Shown: positions 39,938 to 49,049, counted from the stretch's first letter. The stretch is DNA of 64,000 nucleotides from Gammaproteobacteria bacterium (GCA_030433275.1 JAUILK010000010.1:19060-83059); one strand, 5' to 3'. Numbers and translations are program-made. Notes: a model not told the origin generated them from the letters alone.

Positions 39938-40525
39938 ATGAGCGGATCAAACGCATTGCACTATCTGATAGGCACGCTGTTAATTGTGAGCTTGGTTGCC
40001 GGGGAGGTTTCAACCACTCGAGCCGCGCCCCCCGACCCCCGTCTTCGGGCCGCACTGAAGCGCGCCATCGAAAGCGCCGATAGCTTCGCCAGCCGCTTCG
40101 ACGCCGAAGTCTGGCTCATGGACATGTCCAACCGATTGCGCGATCGCATCCCTGATACCGATCAACGGCTGGATTTACTGCGATTGGTGCACTCCGAAGC
40201 TCAACGAGCCGGCCTCGAACCGGAGTGGGTGTTGGCGGTAATCCATGTTGAAAGCCGCTTCAACCGATTTGCTATCTCCTCGGTCGGCGCCCGTGGGCTG
40301 ATGCAGGTCATGCCGTTCTGGCTGGAGGAGATCGGTCACCCTGAGGATAACCTTTTCCATACCCAGACCAATCTCCGGCTCGGATGCACCATCTTGCGCT
40401 ACTACCTAGACCAAGAGCACGGCAATCTCGCCCATGCGCTCGCACGCTACAATGGCAGCTTAGGGAGCGGTCACTATCCGGGCCTGGTCTTCAGGGCGCT
40501 CGCAACACATTGGTTCGCGCAATAG
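39938..40525 (+). CDS. SLT-family lytic transglycosylase
   Basis: Cleaves peptidoglycan glycan strands to anhydromuropeptides. 195 residues; signal peptide about 1-27. The catalytic Glu lies in VLAVIHVESRFNRFAIS, followed by SVGARGLMQVMPFW, NLRLGCTILRYYL and LARYNGS, the standard goose-lysozyme-like SLT motifs. Small, with no extra domains, so closest in build to short soluble MltC/Slt-core proteins. 12 bp after proS. Confidence 0.92.
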   Translation: MSGSNALHYLIGTLLIVSLVAGEVSTTRAAPPDPRLRAALKRAIESADSFASRFDAEVWLMDMSNRLRDRIPDTDQRLDLLRLVHSEAQRAGLEPEWVLAVIHVESRFNRFAISSVGARGLMQVMPFWLEEIGHPEDNLFHTQTNLRLGCTILRYYLDQEHGNLAHALARYNGSLGSGHYPGLVFRALATHWFAQ

Positions 40526-40758
40526 CCTCACCGAGACCAATATCACCGCACTGACCGCCAAGGCCGCCCACCTCTTCACATTCAACTCGGACGAAAAACC
40601 ATCGCCTTAAAGCCGACCTAGTGCGCCTTGCTGAAACCGCAGGCCGCCTGGGCGGCAGTCTACGAGACTACCAGACGTATGCACGACGGATCTTCCCCGA
40701 TGCGCGCCCAAACCCGCTCCCTGCATCGCCATTTGAGGAAATGGATGGCTCACAGCCG

Positions 40759-41424
40759 TTATTGCCGACAGGTGGGGGGCCCCATAAGATGCCCCGCCTC
40801 GTCGAGCTCGGGATAGGGCAACCCCTGCTCACGACACCGACGCGCGATGCGGGGTTGGAGCCATTCGAACAGCGTTCGTTGTAACACCCCAGGGTCCAGG
40901 CGCAGATGATCATACATCCCCTTGGCAAGGCGCTGGCGTTGTGCCTCGTACAGAATAACGGCCGCCGCCACCGATACGTTTACCGAGGCACCGAGGCCAA
41001 ACATTGGGATCTCGATGAACTCATCCACCCGCTGGCGCGCGGACTCGCTCACTCCCCAAAGTTCTGCGCCCATGAGCACGGCGCAGGGCACTGTGTAATC
41101 CGCCTGCCGATAATCGACAGCGCCTGCCACAGGGTGCGCCGCATACACGCGCAGACCCTCATTATGCAGCGCCTGAATGGCGCTGCACACATCCGGGTGA
41201 GCGACGATGTTTACCCATTTACCGACACCCGCAGAGCTATGGTGATGCACCGCTGGCACGCCGCGCGGGCAGACGGCGTGGGCCTGAAACACACCGACCG
41301 CATCACAAGTTCTGAGAATGGCGGCGAGGTTATGTGGCTTGTTGACCTGGTCCAGCAGAACCCGCAAATCAGGTTGCCGCCGTGCCAAGACCGCTCGCAT
41401 GCGTGCGACTCGTTTTGCTGTCAT
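40759..41424 (-). CDS. trmH: tRNA (guanosine-18-2'-O)-methyltransferase TrmH
   Basis: SPOUT methyltransferase that 2'-O-methylates G18 in tRNA. 221 residues from ATG 41424 (MTAKRVARMRAVLARRQPDL); the frame upstream overlaps the divergent neighbour. Motif 1 VNKPHNLAAILRTCDAVGV, motif 2 VLMGAELWGVS and motif 3 IPMFGLGASVNVSVAAAVILYEA. The C-terminal extension QGLPYPELDEAGHL also matches TrmH. Confidence 0.94.
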   Translation of the reverse strand: MTAKRVARMRAVLARRQPDLRVLLDQVNKPHNLAAILRTCDAVGVFQAHAVCPRGVPAVHHHSSAGVGKWVNIVAHPDVCSAIQALHNEGLRVYAAHPVAGAVDYRQADYTVPCAVLMGAELWGVSESARQRVDEFIEIPMFGLGASVNVSVAAAVILYEAQRQRLAKGMYDHLRLDPGVLQRTLFEWLQPRIARRCREQGLPYPELDEAGHLMGPPTCRQ

Positions 41425-41519
41425 TGCCCCGATCACTGCCAAAGGGGCGCTATTGTATAACCACACAACCACAGGGCAACATTCACAATCGATACCGTTT
41501 CGATGAAGAGGTGGCAAAT

Positions 41520-42395
41520 ATGAGCGGCGATTTTCATGAGCGCGTTCTGATCGCCGGGTGCGGTAAAATCGGCACCCGTCTAGGCGAGGAACTAGCGAGC
41601 CTCGGGGAAGAAGTGTGGGGTCTACGCCGTCAGCGAGTCCAACTGCCCTCACCCTTGAAGGGCTTGACGGCCGATCTTGGTGTGCCGGAGTCGCTGCAAG
41701 CCATTCCGGCTGGGATCACTCGGGTCTATTATCTAGCGACGCCGAACACCTACACGGATGCAGCCTACCGAATGGCCTACGTCGACGGGCTGCACAATCT
41801 CTTGCGGGTACTTGCCGATCAGGGCCAGACTCCCCGCCGGGTGATTTTCGTTTCATCTACCGCCGTGTACGCGCAACAAAGCGGTGAATGGGTCGACGAA
41901 ACCTCACTCACCGTGCCAACCGGTTTCTCGGGCCAACGTTTGCTGGAAGCCGAGCGCCTCCTCCTGCAAAGTCGGTTTCCCGGGCTGGTGGTTCGCTTCG
42001 GCGGCATCTACGGCCGCCACCGCAATGCCATGCTCCGCAAAGTGCAGGCCGGCGAGCCTTGCCATACCGAGCCGTTGCTCTACACCAACCGCATCCACGA
42101 GGACGACTGCGTCGGTGTATTGTGCCACCTCGGCAGGCTCGCCTCCCCAGAGCATATCTACCTCGCAGTCGACGACGCGCCCTGCACCCAGTGCGAGCTC
42201 ATGGACTGGCTCGCCGAGCAGCTGGATCGGCCCAAACCAGCGCGCATCACTGCCGCCCAAAGCCCCCCCCGCACCGGCAACAAACGCTGTTGTAACACCC
42301 GGCTCAAAACCAGCGGCTATGCTTTTCGATTCCCGACCTATCGGGAAGGTTATCAAGCCATGCTAGCAAGCAACCGCACCGATGGCTCAGAGTGA
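41520..42395 (+). CDS. NAD-dependent epimerase/SDR protein, YeeZ-like
   Basis: Extended SDR-type protein, 291 residues from ATG 41520. Rossmann motif VLIAGCGKIGTRLGEELASLG (first 12 residues kept), then VYYLATPNTYTDAAYRMAYVDGL, VSSTAVYAQQSGEWVDETS and RFGGIYG. The usual YxxxK is not evident, as in YeeZ-type proteins that bind NAD without a clear active site. Substrate unknown. Confidence 0.85.
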   Translation: MSGDFHERVLIAGCGKIGTRLGEELASLGEEVWGLRRQRVQLPSPLKGLTADLGVPESLQAIPAGITRVYYLATPNTYTDAAYRMAYVDGLHNLLRVLADQGQTPRRVIFVSSTAVYAQQSGEWVDETSLTVPTGFSGQRLLEAERLLLQSRFPGLVVRFGGIYGRHRNAMLRKVQAGEPCHTEPLLYTNRIHEDDCVGVLCHLGRLASPEHIYLAVDDAPCTQCELMDWLAEQLDRPKPARITAAQSPPRTGNKRCCNTRLKTSGYAFRFPTYREGYQAMLASNRTDGSE

Positions 42396-42464
42396 GCCAA
42401 CCGGATGTAGTATCCCAAGCACCACCGGCAGGCGCGACACAAGCACTAGATGCTACACTGCCCG

Positions 42465-42827
42465 CTAGCGCAGGTACTCAGTGAGCAACGGCAGCAACCC
42501 CGGCAGTTCGCCCAGATGCGGCCGCAACTCCAAGCGCACATGAGGGTGGCGATGGCGTGCCTCGGCAACCAAACGAGGAATATCGTCACAGACATGACGG
42601 CCGGCCGATAAGAAGTAAGGGAACAGCACCACTTCATCTGCCCCGGCGCACACAGCCGCATCGATGGCAGCCGGAATGGGCGGTTCGGCCAGCTCCAGGA
42701 AGGCGGGCTCGACATGCGCATAGCGATCGCTTAGGAATTCGCCGAGGAGGCGGCTCAACCGGCGAACCTCCTCGTTCGAATCGTGCCGACGGCTGCCATG
42801 GGCCAATACCAACAGCACGCACCTCAT
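42465..42827 (-). CDS. CbiX/SirB-like chelatase, small form
   Basis: 120 residues, the short single-domain form of the sirohydrochlorin chelatase family, which inserts Co or Fe into sirohydrochlorin. LLVLAHGSRRHDSNEEV carries the metal-binding His, and LFPYFLSAGRHVCDDIP the second His motif. Short forms work as homodimers. 4 bp after the isochorismatase-like gene. Confidence 0.88.
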   Translation of the reverse strand: MRCVLLVLAHGSRRHDSNEEVRRLSRLLGEFLSDRYAHVEPAFLELAEPPIPAAIDAAVCAGADEVVLFPYFLSAGRHVCDDIPRLVAEARHRHPHVRLELRPHLGELPGLLPLLTEYLR

Positions 42828-42831
42828 CGAA

Positions 42832-43380
42832 CTACCGCAAATACTGTCGGCTGATCCGCTTGAACTCGGCCGTGCCGGCCTGCTGCAGCCATTCGAAAAC
42901 CACCATCTCTAGACTGACGACATTCACCCCGCCCGCTTGCAGACGCTCGAGCGCAAGCTGCGCGTCGCGTGGATTACGCGAACCGACGGCATCGGCCACC
43001 ACAAAAACATCACGACCGGCCTGCTGCAGCCCGATCGCACTCTGCAGTACGCAAACATGCGCCTCGACCCCAACGATGATCGCCTGCGGCTGTTCGAGCT
43101 GCGCGAGCACAGCCTGACAGGCTGGTGCCTCAGCATAGGAGAAGTGAATCTTCTCGCTGATCGCCGCGTTTGGAATGAGCTCTCGTAGCGGCGCGATCAT
43201 CCGACCCAAACCCTTGGGGTATTGCTCCGAGGCCCGGATCGGCACACCCAGCTCCATGGCCACACCAAGCAAGCGCGCAATGTTGGCAACCACTTGCTCA
43301 TTGGCGTGCACGACCGGCATCAGCTTCTCCTGGGCATCCACGACCAGTAGAAACGATTTGTCCGCGCCCATCAGCCTCAT
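42832..43380 (-). CDS. Isochorismatase-fold cysteine hydrolase (YcaC-like)
   Basis: 182-residue hydrolase of the isochorismatase/nicotinamidase superfamily. Catalytic Asp in FLLVVDAQEKLMPVV, Lys in ISEKIHFSYA, and Cys in GVEAHVCVLQSAIGLQQAGRDVFVV. It resembles YcaC/YcaC-related proteins of unknown substrate rather than nicotinamidase. A possible small upstream ORF overlaps its ATG by four bases. Confidence 0.9.
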   Translation of the reverse strand: MRLMGADKSFLLVVDAQEKLMPVVHANEQVVANIARLLGVAMELGVPIRASEQYPKGLGRMIAPLRELIPNAAISEKIHFSYAEAPACQAVLAQLEQPQAIIVGVEAHVCVLQSAIGLQQAGRDVFVVADAVGSRNPRDAQLALERLQAGGVNVVSLEMVVFEWLQQAGTAEFKRISRQYLR

Positions 43381-43544
43381 CGTACCGCTCCGCCTAATTG
43401 ATCCGGCCTGGACTGTTCACAGCAGCCACAAGGCATCGAGCGGCCATGTATGGCTCGACGCCCGACTTCGGTCGCCACCGATAGATGACTGAACCCCGAG
43501 GGACAGCGACGGACATGCTGATCATAGCCACAGTCGAGCTTCAC
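43377..43544 (-). CDS. Possible small Cys-rich protein, coupled to the isochorismatase-like gene
   Basis: 55 codons from GTG 43544 to a TGA that overlaps the downstream ATG (ATGA). A GGGGG-type ribosome site lies about eight bases upstream. Five cysteines include CGCC near the C-terminus (SMPCGCCEQ) and CGYD near the start. No family recognised. The overlap and ribosome site support translation; the composition is not compelling. Confidence 0.3.
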   Translation of the reverse strand: MKLDCGYDQHVRRCPSGFSHLSVATEVGRRAIHGRSMPCGCCEQSRPDQLGGAVR

Positions 43545-43835
43545 AAGCTAACCCCCTGACCCGTCAAATCGAAAAAGCCAAAGCTATTTCAAATAATCGA
43601 AACTGGCCACGCCCCTTGCCATTACAGCTAGTGCACAATCAGGCCTGCAGCCAGGCTCCCCTTCTGGCGATCAGCAAAAGCGGCATTGAGCGCTCCTGTT
43701 TGACAGCCCTCCACACGATCAATTAATATATGCGATATGAATGTTTATGCGCCCCATATCACCCAAGGGCGAAGACACGCACAAACCGCAGAGTCCAACC
43801 GGCCAGATCGCGCATCTTCGCCAGAGGGGGATTTT
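43545..43835 (-). other. Non-coding spacer below the SulP gene
   Basis: About 290 bp between the SulP stop and the possible small ORF. It includes an AT-rich patch (aattaatatatgcgatatg around 43721-43739) that could hold a promoter for the leftward genes. No clear terminator or RNA gene. Confidence 0.4.
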
Positions 43836-45860
43836 TCAGGCGACTCTCGACCCCTTTCCTTCCGAAGCCTGCTTCAGCTGCCTCGGCGGTCCGCCCCCGC
43901 CCTCTTGAGCAAAGCGCGCGTGCAGGGAAGTCCAATCCATCACCAGCTTGCCCCCCAGCGATTCGTGCTGCTTGGCCCAGTCCATGAACAGCTCCAGGCA
44001 GGCATGGTCAATGTAGCGAAGATCGTGCAAATCGACATGGAGTTCCGCGTCTTTGGGAACTCTCTCCAGCTCAGCCGCCAGGCGCGGAAGCTTCAGGAAC
44101 GTGGCGGAGCCCTCCAGAGACAGACTGGCTTTACTGCGCTCACGATCGACACGAAGCTCGGTCCGAAGATGGGAGAACGTGTAGAGCAGCTTGACCCCCG
44201 ACAGGACTACGCCTACCAGCACCCCGGTTAACAGATCCTCGACGACAATCACGCTTGCCGTTACCACGTAGATAACCACTTCACCTTTGCCATACTTCCA
44301 GAGCTCGATGAGGTTATTGTGCGGATTCATGAGCTTCCAGCCCGTATAAACAAGGATACCCGCCAAGCAGGCCGTGGGGATCATCTGCAGAACGAACCCT
44401 AACGCTCCTACGAAAATTAATAGCCATAAACCATGGAGAACCGCCGAGAGACGAGTCTGCGCCCCGGCTTGAACATTCGCCGAGCTGCGAACAATCAATC
44501 CGGCCATTGGCAAACCGCCCAAAAAACCGGCGATTATGTTACCGATGCCCTGTGCCCGCAGCTCCTGATCATAATGCGTGCGCGCCCCCCGGTGCAGCTG
44601 ATCGACGGCCGTTGCGCACAGCAACGTCAACGCGCTCGCATTGATCGCAATGACGATACCGGATTGCAGCAAACGACCATACGAAATGTCCTCACTGAAT
44701 AGTTTTTGAGGTGTCAAGATATTGACACCCTCCGTCAACAGATTATCCGGAATAGCCACGTGCAAGACCGGCAAGACGAATGCGGCGGCGATTCCAGTCA
44801 CTGCGAGGGTAGCAATTAACGGTCCGGGGATTAGCTTGAGTTTTTTGGGTGTTAAGGCTTGCCAGGCCACAATGATCAAAATGGTCAACACCCCTAGCTT
44901 AGCGGCCCAGGCATGGCTTTTAAGCTGCTCAAGGGGAACCTTTATGGCAGCTACGGCCGCCTGTTGCGTGGGGAGAATTTCTTCAACCCTGCCCTCCTTG
45001 AGAACCGCCAAGGCCGCCTGATTCTGCTTTAAAGCGTACTCGGCCGACTCATGAAGCTGCACCGCCTTTTGCGGGTCATCCAGGCTCCTCTCCATGTTGT
45101 CAAGATTACCAAGCAACTGCTGCAGCCCTTGAAGGACAGCGGCTTGATTCTGCACGACCTCGCTTAGCACCTTGTCCGGAACCGCATCATCGTCTTTGAT
45201 TTGCTCGGGCACGACCCGGCTAAGCCGCTTTTGGATCTGCTGTTGCTCGTCGTACAGATCGCCGACCACATCGAGCTTGGCGACGCGGAACTCGCGCGCC
45301 ATTTCCGACTCCCATTCTGGGATTGGTAGCCCCTGTTGGATGGAAGCTGGAATCGCAGCCAAATTGTGCAAACCATTTTCCTTGGGGCTATCGTCTATCA
45401 TCACGTGAAACTGACTCCCCAGTATCAGCGCTCCGATCCCCGAAAGCATCCCGCGGACAACCGCCGGGGAGACAGCACGGAACCATTGCCCAAGACCTGA
45501 TATCCCGGCGAGGAGTTGTATAACTCCGCCAATCAGCACGGCCATGCCCATTGTGGCCAGGCCGTGCTCCTGGATGATTCCAAACACCACGACCGTTAAA
45601 CCGGCCGCTGGCCCACTAACTTGCAACGGCTGACCGGCGAGAAAACCCACCACCAGCCCACCAAGAATTCCGGAAATCAACCCAGTGGCAACCGGCGCGC
45701 CAGAGGCAACGGCAATGCCCATGCATAAAGGCAAAGCAACCAGAAACACAACGATTGATGCGGAAAAATCCGTGCGCAACGCCTCCAGACTAAAGGCCGA
45801 AGGGGGCGGCGGACTGCTACGGCTACTCTGATCTCTAGCCTGCGAGAACGGCTTATCCAT
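43836..45860 (-). CDS. SulP-family anion transporter with STAS domain, probable bicarbonate uptake
   Basis: Inner-membrane transporter, 674 residues from ATG 45860 (AAGGAGG site upstream). Membrane core in two parts (about 31-160 and 321-560), including FLVALPLCMGIAVASGAP and GQPLQVSGPAAGLTV; C-terminal STAS domain about 585-660 (LHVDLHDLRYIDHACLELF). Between the two membrane parts, residues about 172-320 are a hydrophilic, helix-prone insertion (DLYDEQQQIQKRLSRVVPEQ onward) not usual for SulP. The adjacent beta-carbonic anhydrase favours bicarbonate as substrate; sulfate is possible. Confidence 0.9.
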   Translation of the reverse strand: MDKPFSQARDQSSRSSPPPPSAFSLEALRTDFSASIVVFLVALPLCMGIAVASGAPVATGLISGILGGLVVGFLAGQPLQVSGPAAGLTVVVFGIIQEHGLATMGMAVLIGGVIQLLAGISGLGQWFRAVSPAVVRGMLSGIGALILGSQFHVMIDDSPKENGLHNLAAIPASIQQGLPIPEWESEMAREFRVAKLDVVGDLYDEQQQIQKRLSRVVPEQIKDDDAVPDKVLSEVVQNQAAVLQGLQQLLGNLDNMERSLDDPQKAVQLHESAEYALKQNQAALAVLKEGRVEEILPTQQAAVAAIKVPLEQLKSHAWAAKLGVLTILIIVAWQALTPKKLKLIPGPLIATLAVTGIAAAFVLPVLHVAIPDNLLTEGVNILTPQKLFSEDISYGRLLQSGIVIAINASALTLLCATAVDQLHRGARTHYDQELRAQGIGNIIAGFLGGLPMAGLIVRSSANVQAGAQTRLSAVLHGLWLLIFVGALGFVLQMIPTACLAGILVYTGWKLMNPHNNLIELWKYGKGEVVIYVVTASVIVVEDLLTGVLVGVVLSGVKLLYTFSHLRTELRVDRERSKASLSLEGSATFLKLPRLAAELERVPKDAELHVDLHDLRYIDHACLELFMDWAKQHESLGGKLVMDWTSLHARFAQEGGGGPPRQLKQASEGKGSRVA

Positions 45861-45973
45861 GGAAGGCGCCTCCTTGATAAAATCATCATTTAATGTCCTC
45901 TCACCTCCCTGGAAAAAGAACTCCTGACGTCCCACTCGTTCGACTGCTTAAGAAGGGACGACTGAAGACCAGG

Positions 45974-46612
45974 CTAGGCCTGTCGTGCTGAAATCAGCTC
46001 GCTGTCCAAACTTGAGCACGTCAGCACATCCCCGGTTTCGATTTTGTAATACCATGCATGCAGTTGCAGTTTATTAGTGGCGAGCGCTTCGGCCACGCAG
46101 GGATGCGTTTTCAGATGCTCCACCTGGTCGAGGACGTTCTGCTGAATCGCCCGCTCCAGGACCTCAGGACCGTCAGCATGCCCCAATCGCGCCACAACAC
46201 GTTCGCGTAGAGAATCGGTGTGTCGGAGCCATTCCCGCACCGCCGGCAGCGCTTCGACTGTAGCGGGGTTCAGACAGCCCTTGATGGCTCCGCAATCGGA
46301 GTGCCCACACACGACTATATGTTGTACCCCAAGCATGCTGACGGCGAATTCGATCGTAGCCGCCCCGCCGCGAGTTGGGATTGCATAAGGATGAACGATA
46401 TTCCCCGTATTGCGATGCACGAACAGCTCGCCCGGCTCCATCTGCGTGATCAACAGTGGATCCAAACGCGAATCCGCGCAGGTAATCCATAAAATTTGCG
46501 GGCTTTGCCCCTTGGCCAACTTCTCGAAAAACTTCCGGCGGGCGGGAAAAACCGTTTCTTGAAATCGGCGAATCCCCTCATCCACTTTCTTAATGTTCAG
46601 CCTCTTGAGCAT
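45974..46612 (-). CDS. Beta-class carbonic anhydrase
   Basis: Interconverts CO2 and bicarbonate. 212 residues from ATG 46612, with a GGAGG site eight bases upstream; the frame above is not conserved. Zinc ligands and dyad: ITCADSRLDP (Cys, Asp-Arg), VVCGHSDCGAIKG (His, Cys); FVHRNTGNIV is also typical. 113 bp upstream of the SulP gene and on the same strand, so probably co-transcribed. Confidence 0.95.
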   Translation of the reverse strand: MLKRLNIKKVDEGIRRFQETVFPARRKFFEKLAKGQSPQILWITCADSRLDPLLITQMEPGELFVHRNTGNIVHPYAIPTRGGAATIEFAVSMLGVQHIVVCGHSDCGAIKGCLNPATVEALPAVREWLRHTDSLRERVVARLGHADGPEVLERAIQQNVLDQVEHLKTHPCVAEALATNKLQLHAWYYKIETGDVLTCSSLDSELISARQA

Positions 46613-47148
46613 AACTTGGCCTCCAGCAAGCAACCAGCAAGCATGCAGGGCGTTCGCAATTCTCCTGCTGGGCAAGCGACTAAAATGAAGAAAAACGCCT
46701 CGCGTAGTGACACACAGGCGACTCGCGCGAAGCGCAGTAAGGCATTCTGACGGGAGAACGGCGGCGTTTGCCCCGACCGGGGACCGCCGTTGGCAATTGA
46801 GCGTAGCGCCAGGCTTGTACAACCGGTGAATGCGTTATAAGCGCCCCGCGACGCCCACCTTCGTGAGCACCGCGAAATCGCAAACGCTGTTCCCCAGCGG
46901 CGAATGGACAACCGCCGGTTCACACGCCCGCAAGGCAGACTTGCTAAGCCACCCCAATAATGAGGCATACCCCGGCCTCAGTCGCTCATCCAAACCTTGG
47001 TAGCTTCTCTGAAGCGATGGGCTGGGTCAAATTCTATTTAATCTTGGCGGGCACGCCTACTCAGGCTCCCGCCCGTAAAATTTTGCGGGCAAGCACGCCC
47101 TGGAACTTTGACTCCAGGGCGTGCTTGCAGTGGCCATTCGCAGTGGCA
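46613..47148. other. Non-coding region between carbonic anhydrase and porin
   Basis: 536 bp with no supported gene. It must hold the promoter of the leftward carbonic anhydrase operon. A hairpin lies at 46759-46789 (outer arms CGGCGG/CCGCCG, inner CCCC/GGGG), and two strong palindromes follow the porin stop (47080-47126). Confidence 0.6.
47080..47126 (-). terminator. Double palindrome downstream of the porin
   Basis: Nearest the porin: perfect 14-bp arms AAGCACGCCCTGGA (47091-47104) and TCCAGGGCGTGCTT (47113-47126), eight-base loop. Next, overlapping its edge: GCCCGTAAAA / TTTTGCGGGC, a near-perfect palindrome with an A/T-rich centre. Likely transcription end of the porin gene; no separate T-run. 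Confidence 0.6.
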
Positions 47149-48591
47149 TTAAAACGTGAACTGGCCTTGCAGCCACCATTTTTGGGTGTCTTGGGTTATA
47201 TTGCTGGCGAGCTGATTCGCGGGCGTATTATCCCCATCCGCCCAGTAGTTGGCGTATTTCAGGAGAATCGAGAGCTGCGGGGTAACCTGCTTGACGGCCT
47301 GAATATCAAACTCCCGCCCATAATGGATGCTGCCCTTGTCGGAATTGAAGTCGTGATAGCGGGCCAACAGCTTGATGTTTCCCAGGATCTGGCGCCACAT
47401 ATCCGGCAGGGAGCTGACCGCTGCCGTGGTCGTGTAACCCGCCTGGACCCAGACATCCTGCAAGCCTTGGGCCGGCGTCGTCAGGAACTGGTCGGCCCAA
47501 CCGTTATGCCCGTGCAGCGTAGCGAACGGGGTCTGCAGCGCGTAGTCACCATCACCGCCGAGAAGCTCATAGGCGCCGGAGAGGTGGACACCGACCCACT
47601 CGAATCCGAGTTGGCCAAAGATATAATCCGCGTCGATGACACCCGCGCCATTGGCATAATCGCTCTGGTGCGCGTACTCGCCTGTATAAACCAGCGTGAG
47701 CGCCTGCGGGCCACGTTCCGGAGCGAATGGGTATTTGCCGTCCAGGCGCACACCGAAGGTCTTGTTGGAAGCCCGACTGGAAGATTGCCCAGCGAGTGAG
47801 CTTCCCACTGGCACGGATCTTCCCACCGGCGCTCCATTATTATAATCAAAGAGAAGCGCATAGCCGATCAAATGCGCCGGCACAGGTGTCCAGTGACCGA
47901 GATCCAGATCGAGGTTTAATAGATGGCTGTTCATTCGCCAGTCGGCACGGTTGCCGCTGCGCTCGGTGAAGATCTGATTAACGTTGTAGATATACGCGTA
48001 GTTGAAATTAACCCCAAAGCGTTTCGAATCATAATTTAACCGCGCGCCATCATACATTTGGAATTTCTGCCGCCACACCACGTTACCGATCCAGCGGTGG
48101 TTCTGGAAAGTAATCTGCTGGCGCCCGTATCTGAGATTGGTCCCCGTCAGGTAATTGTTGGGATCCGCCCCATAGGCGCCGGTCGGCACTTGATAGCTCA
48201 CATAGACCTGACTGACCTCGGTGGTCTCCGGGTCGGCCACGACCGCTCGGTCGGTTTTTCCGTTGACCGTGCTGTTGTAGGCCTTACCGCCAAAAGCGCT
48301 GACATCGACCGCCGAGGCGTAGGCCCCGAAGCCGTAGAAGCGCCCGGTCTCGTAACCGAGCACGCTGCGCAGCGTAAACGCATTGGCATCTTTGACTTTG
48401 CCTCCACCGGGTGCAAGCGCATCATCATCCACGTGCTCGAACCGCGTGCGCAGCGTGAGATCGACCTTGCCTCCCATAACGGCATCGATCAACTCCTGCC
48501 CGACATTCTGAGCCTGGGCGCTGCCCGAGAGCAACGCCGCCGCACCGAGCGCCCCCAGCGCACCCGTAGTTAACCGCTTGAACTTGGCCAT
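47149..48591 (-). CDS. Outer-membrane porin, alginate-export (AlgE-like) family
   Basis: 480 residues with a signal peptide (about 1-27, cleavage after SAQA), then a beta-barrel with many alternating aromatic strands and a C-terminal Phe (WWLQGQFTF), a sign of BAM-dependent insertion. VDLTLRTRFEHVDDDAL, LRYGRQQITFQNHRWIGNVVWRQ and FDGARL-like MYDGARLNYD are features of the alginate_exp family, which includes general anion porins. Substrate unknown; it may feed the SulP transporter. Confidence 0.85.
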   Translation of the reverse strand: MAKFKRLTTGALGALGAAALLSGSAQAQNVGQELIDAVMGGKVDLTLRTRFEHVDDDALAPGGGKVKDANAFTLRSVLGYETGRFYGFGAYASAVDVSAFGGKAYNSTVNGKTDRAVVADPETTEVSQVYVSYQVPTGAYGADPNNYLTGTNLRYGRQQITFQNHRWIGNVVWRQKFQMYDGARLNYDSKRFGVNFNYAYIYNVNQIFTERSGNRADWRMNSHLLNLDLDLGHWTPVPAHLIGYALLFDYNNGAPVGRSVPVGSSLAGQSSSRASNKTFGVRLDGKYPFAPERGPQALTLVYTGEYAHQSDYANGAGVIDADYIFGQLGFEWVGVHLSGAYELLGGDGDYALQTPFATLHGHNGWADQFLTTPAQGLQDVWVQAGYTTTAAVSSLPDMWRQILGNIKLLARYHDFNSDKGSIHYGREFDIQAVKQVTPQLSILLKYANYWADGDNTPANQLASNITQDTQKWWLQGQFTF

Positions 48592-48703
48592 TCGTTAATT
48601 CCCTCCCTTTACGCCCGCGCTCCCCAGCAACGAGCCTCATTGCAGCCGCGTGAAACCGTACCCCGCGCCCAAAAAATGTGGCTTAAGCACAACAGAAATC
48701 TAG

Positions 48704-48723
48704 GCAAGGCTCAGCAGCCTTGC
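48704..48723 (-). repeat. Hairpin in the porin 5' region
   Basis: Arms GCAAGGCT (48704-48711) and AGCCTTGC (48716-48723) with a four-base loop. It lies about 115 bases ahead of the porin ATG, probably inside the untranslated leader. Confidence 0.6.
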
Positions 48724-48769
48724 ACGAAAGGCAGTCTTGTGTGGGGAAGATACAACTAAAACATCGGCT

Positions 48770-48790
48770 ATGCAACATGAAATGTTGCAT
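48770..48790. promoter_or_regulatory. Operator-like palindrome
   Basis: Perfect arms ATGCAACAT (48770-48778) and ATGTTGCAT (48782-48790) separated by GAA, set in AT-rich DNA about 180 bases upstream of the porin. The leftward reading gives TTGCAT at the edge, which could serve as a -35 box, so a bound repressor would block it. The regulator is not identified. Confidence 0.55.
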
Positions 48791-49049
48791 ATATTTTATT
48801 GTATAGACTTAATATTTAGTTTGTTGTGGTTACGCAACGTGGGTATTTGGCATTCTAGCAGTGCGGCACGGCGGCCACGCGGGCGCCTCACAGACAGTAG
48901 CCCTTCAAATGATCAACTCGGCCTGACATACCCGGAGAGGGTGTCGCAATCACCATCCTTTGGCTCTGCGACGGCAGGCATCGCGCGGGCTGGAGCGTGC
49001 AAACGTTGGCCCGGCCGAGCGGAAAGGACCGGGCCAATCGTGCCGTTAC

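Larger units (their letters stand above)
48592..49049. other. Regulatory region upstream of the porin
   Basis: 458 bp with an AT-rich core (about 48755-48835) unlike its neighbours. It contains a perfect hairpin (48704-48723) and a perfect 9-bp inverted repeat (48770-48790). No gene. It should hold the porin promoter and the dodecin 3' end. Confidence 0.6.

Noticed and set aside
40621..40884. 87-codon plus-strand frame after the lytic transglycosylase gene
   Set aside because: Overlaps the 3' part of trmH antisense and starts at GTG without a ribosome site.
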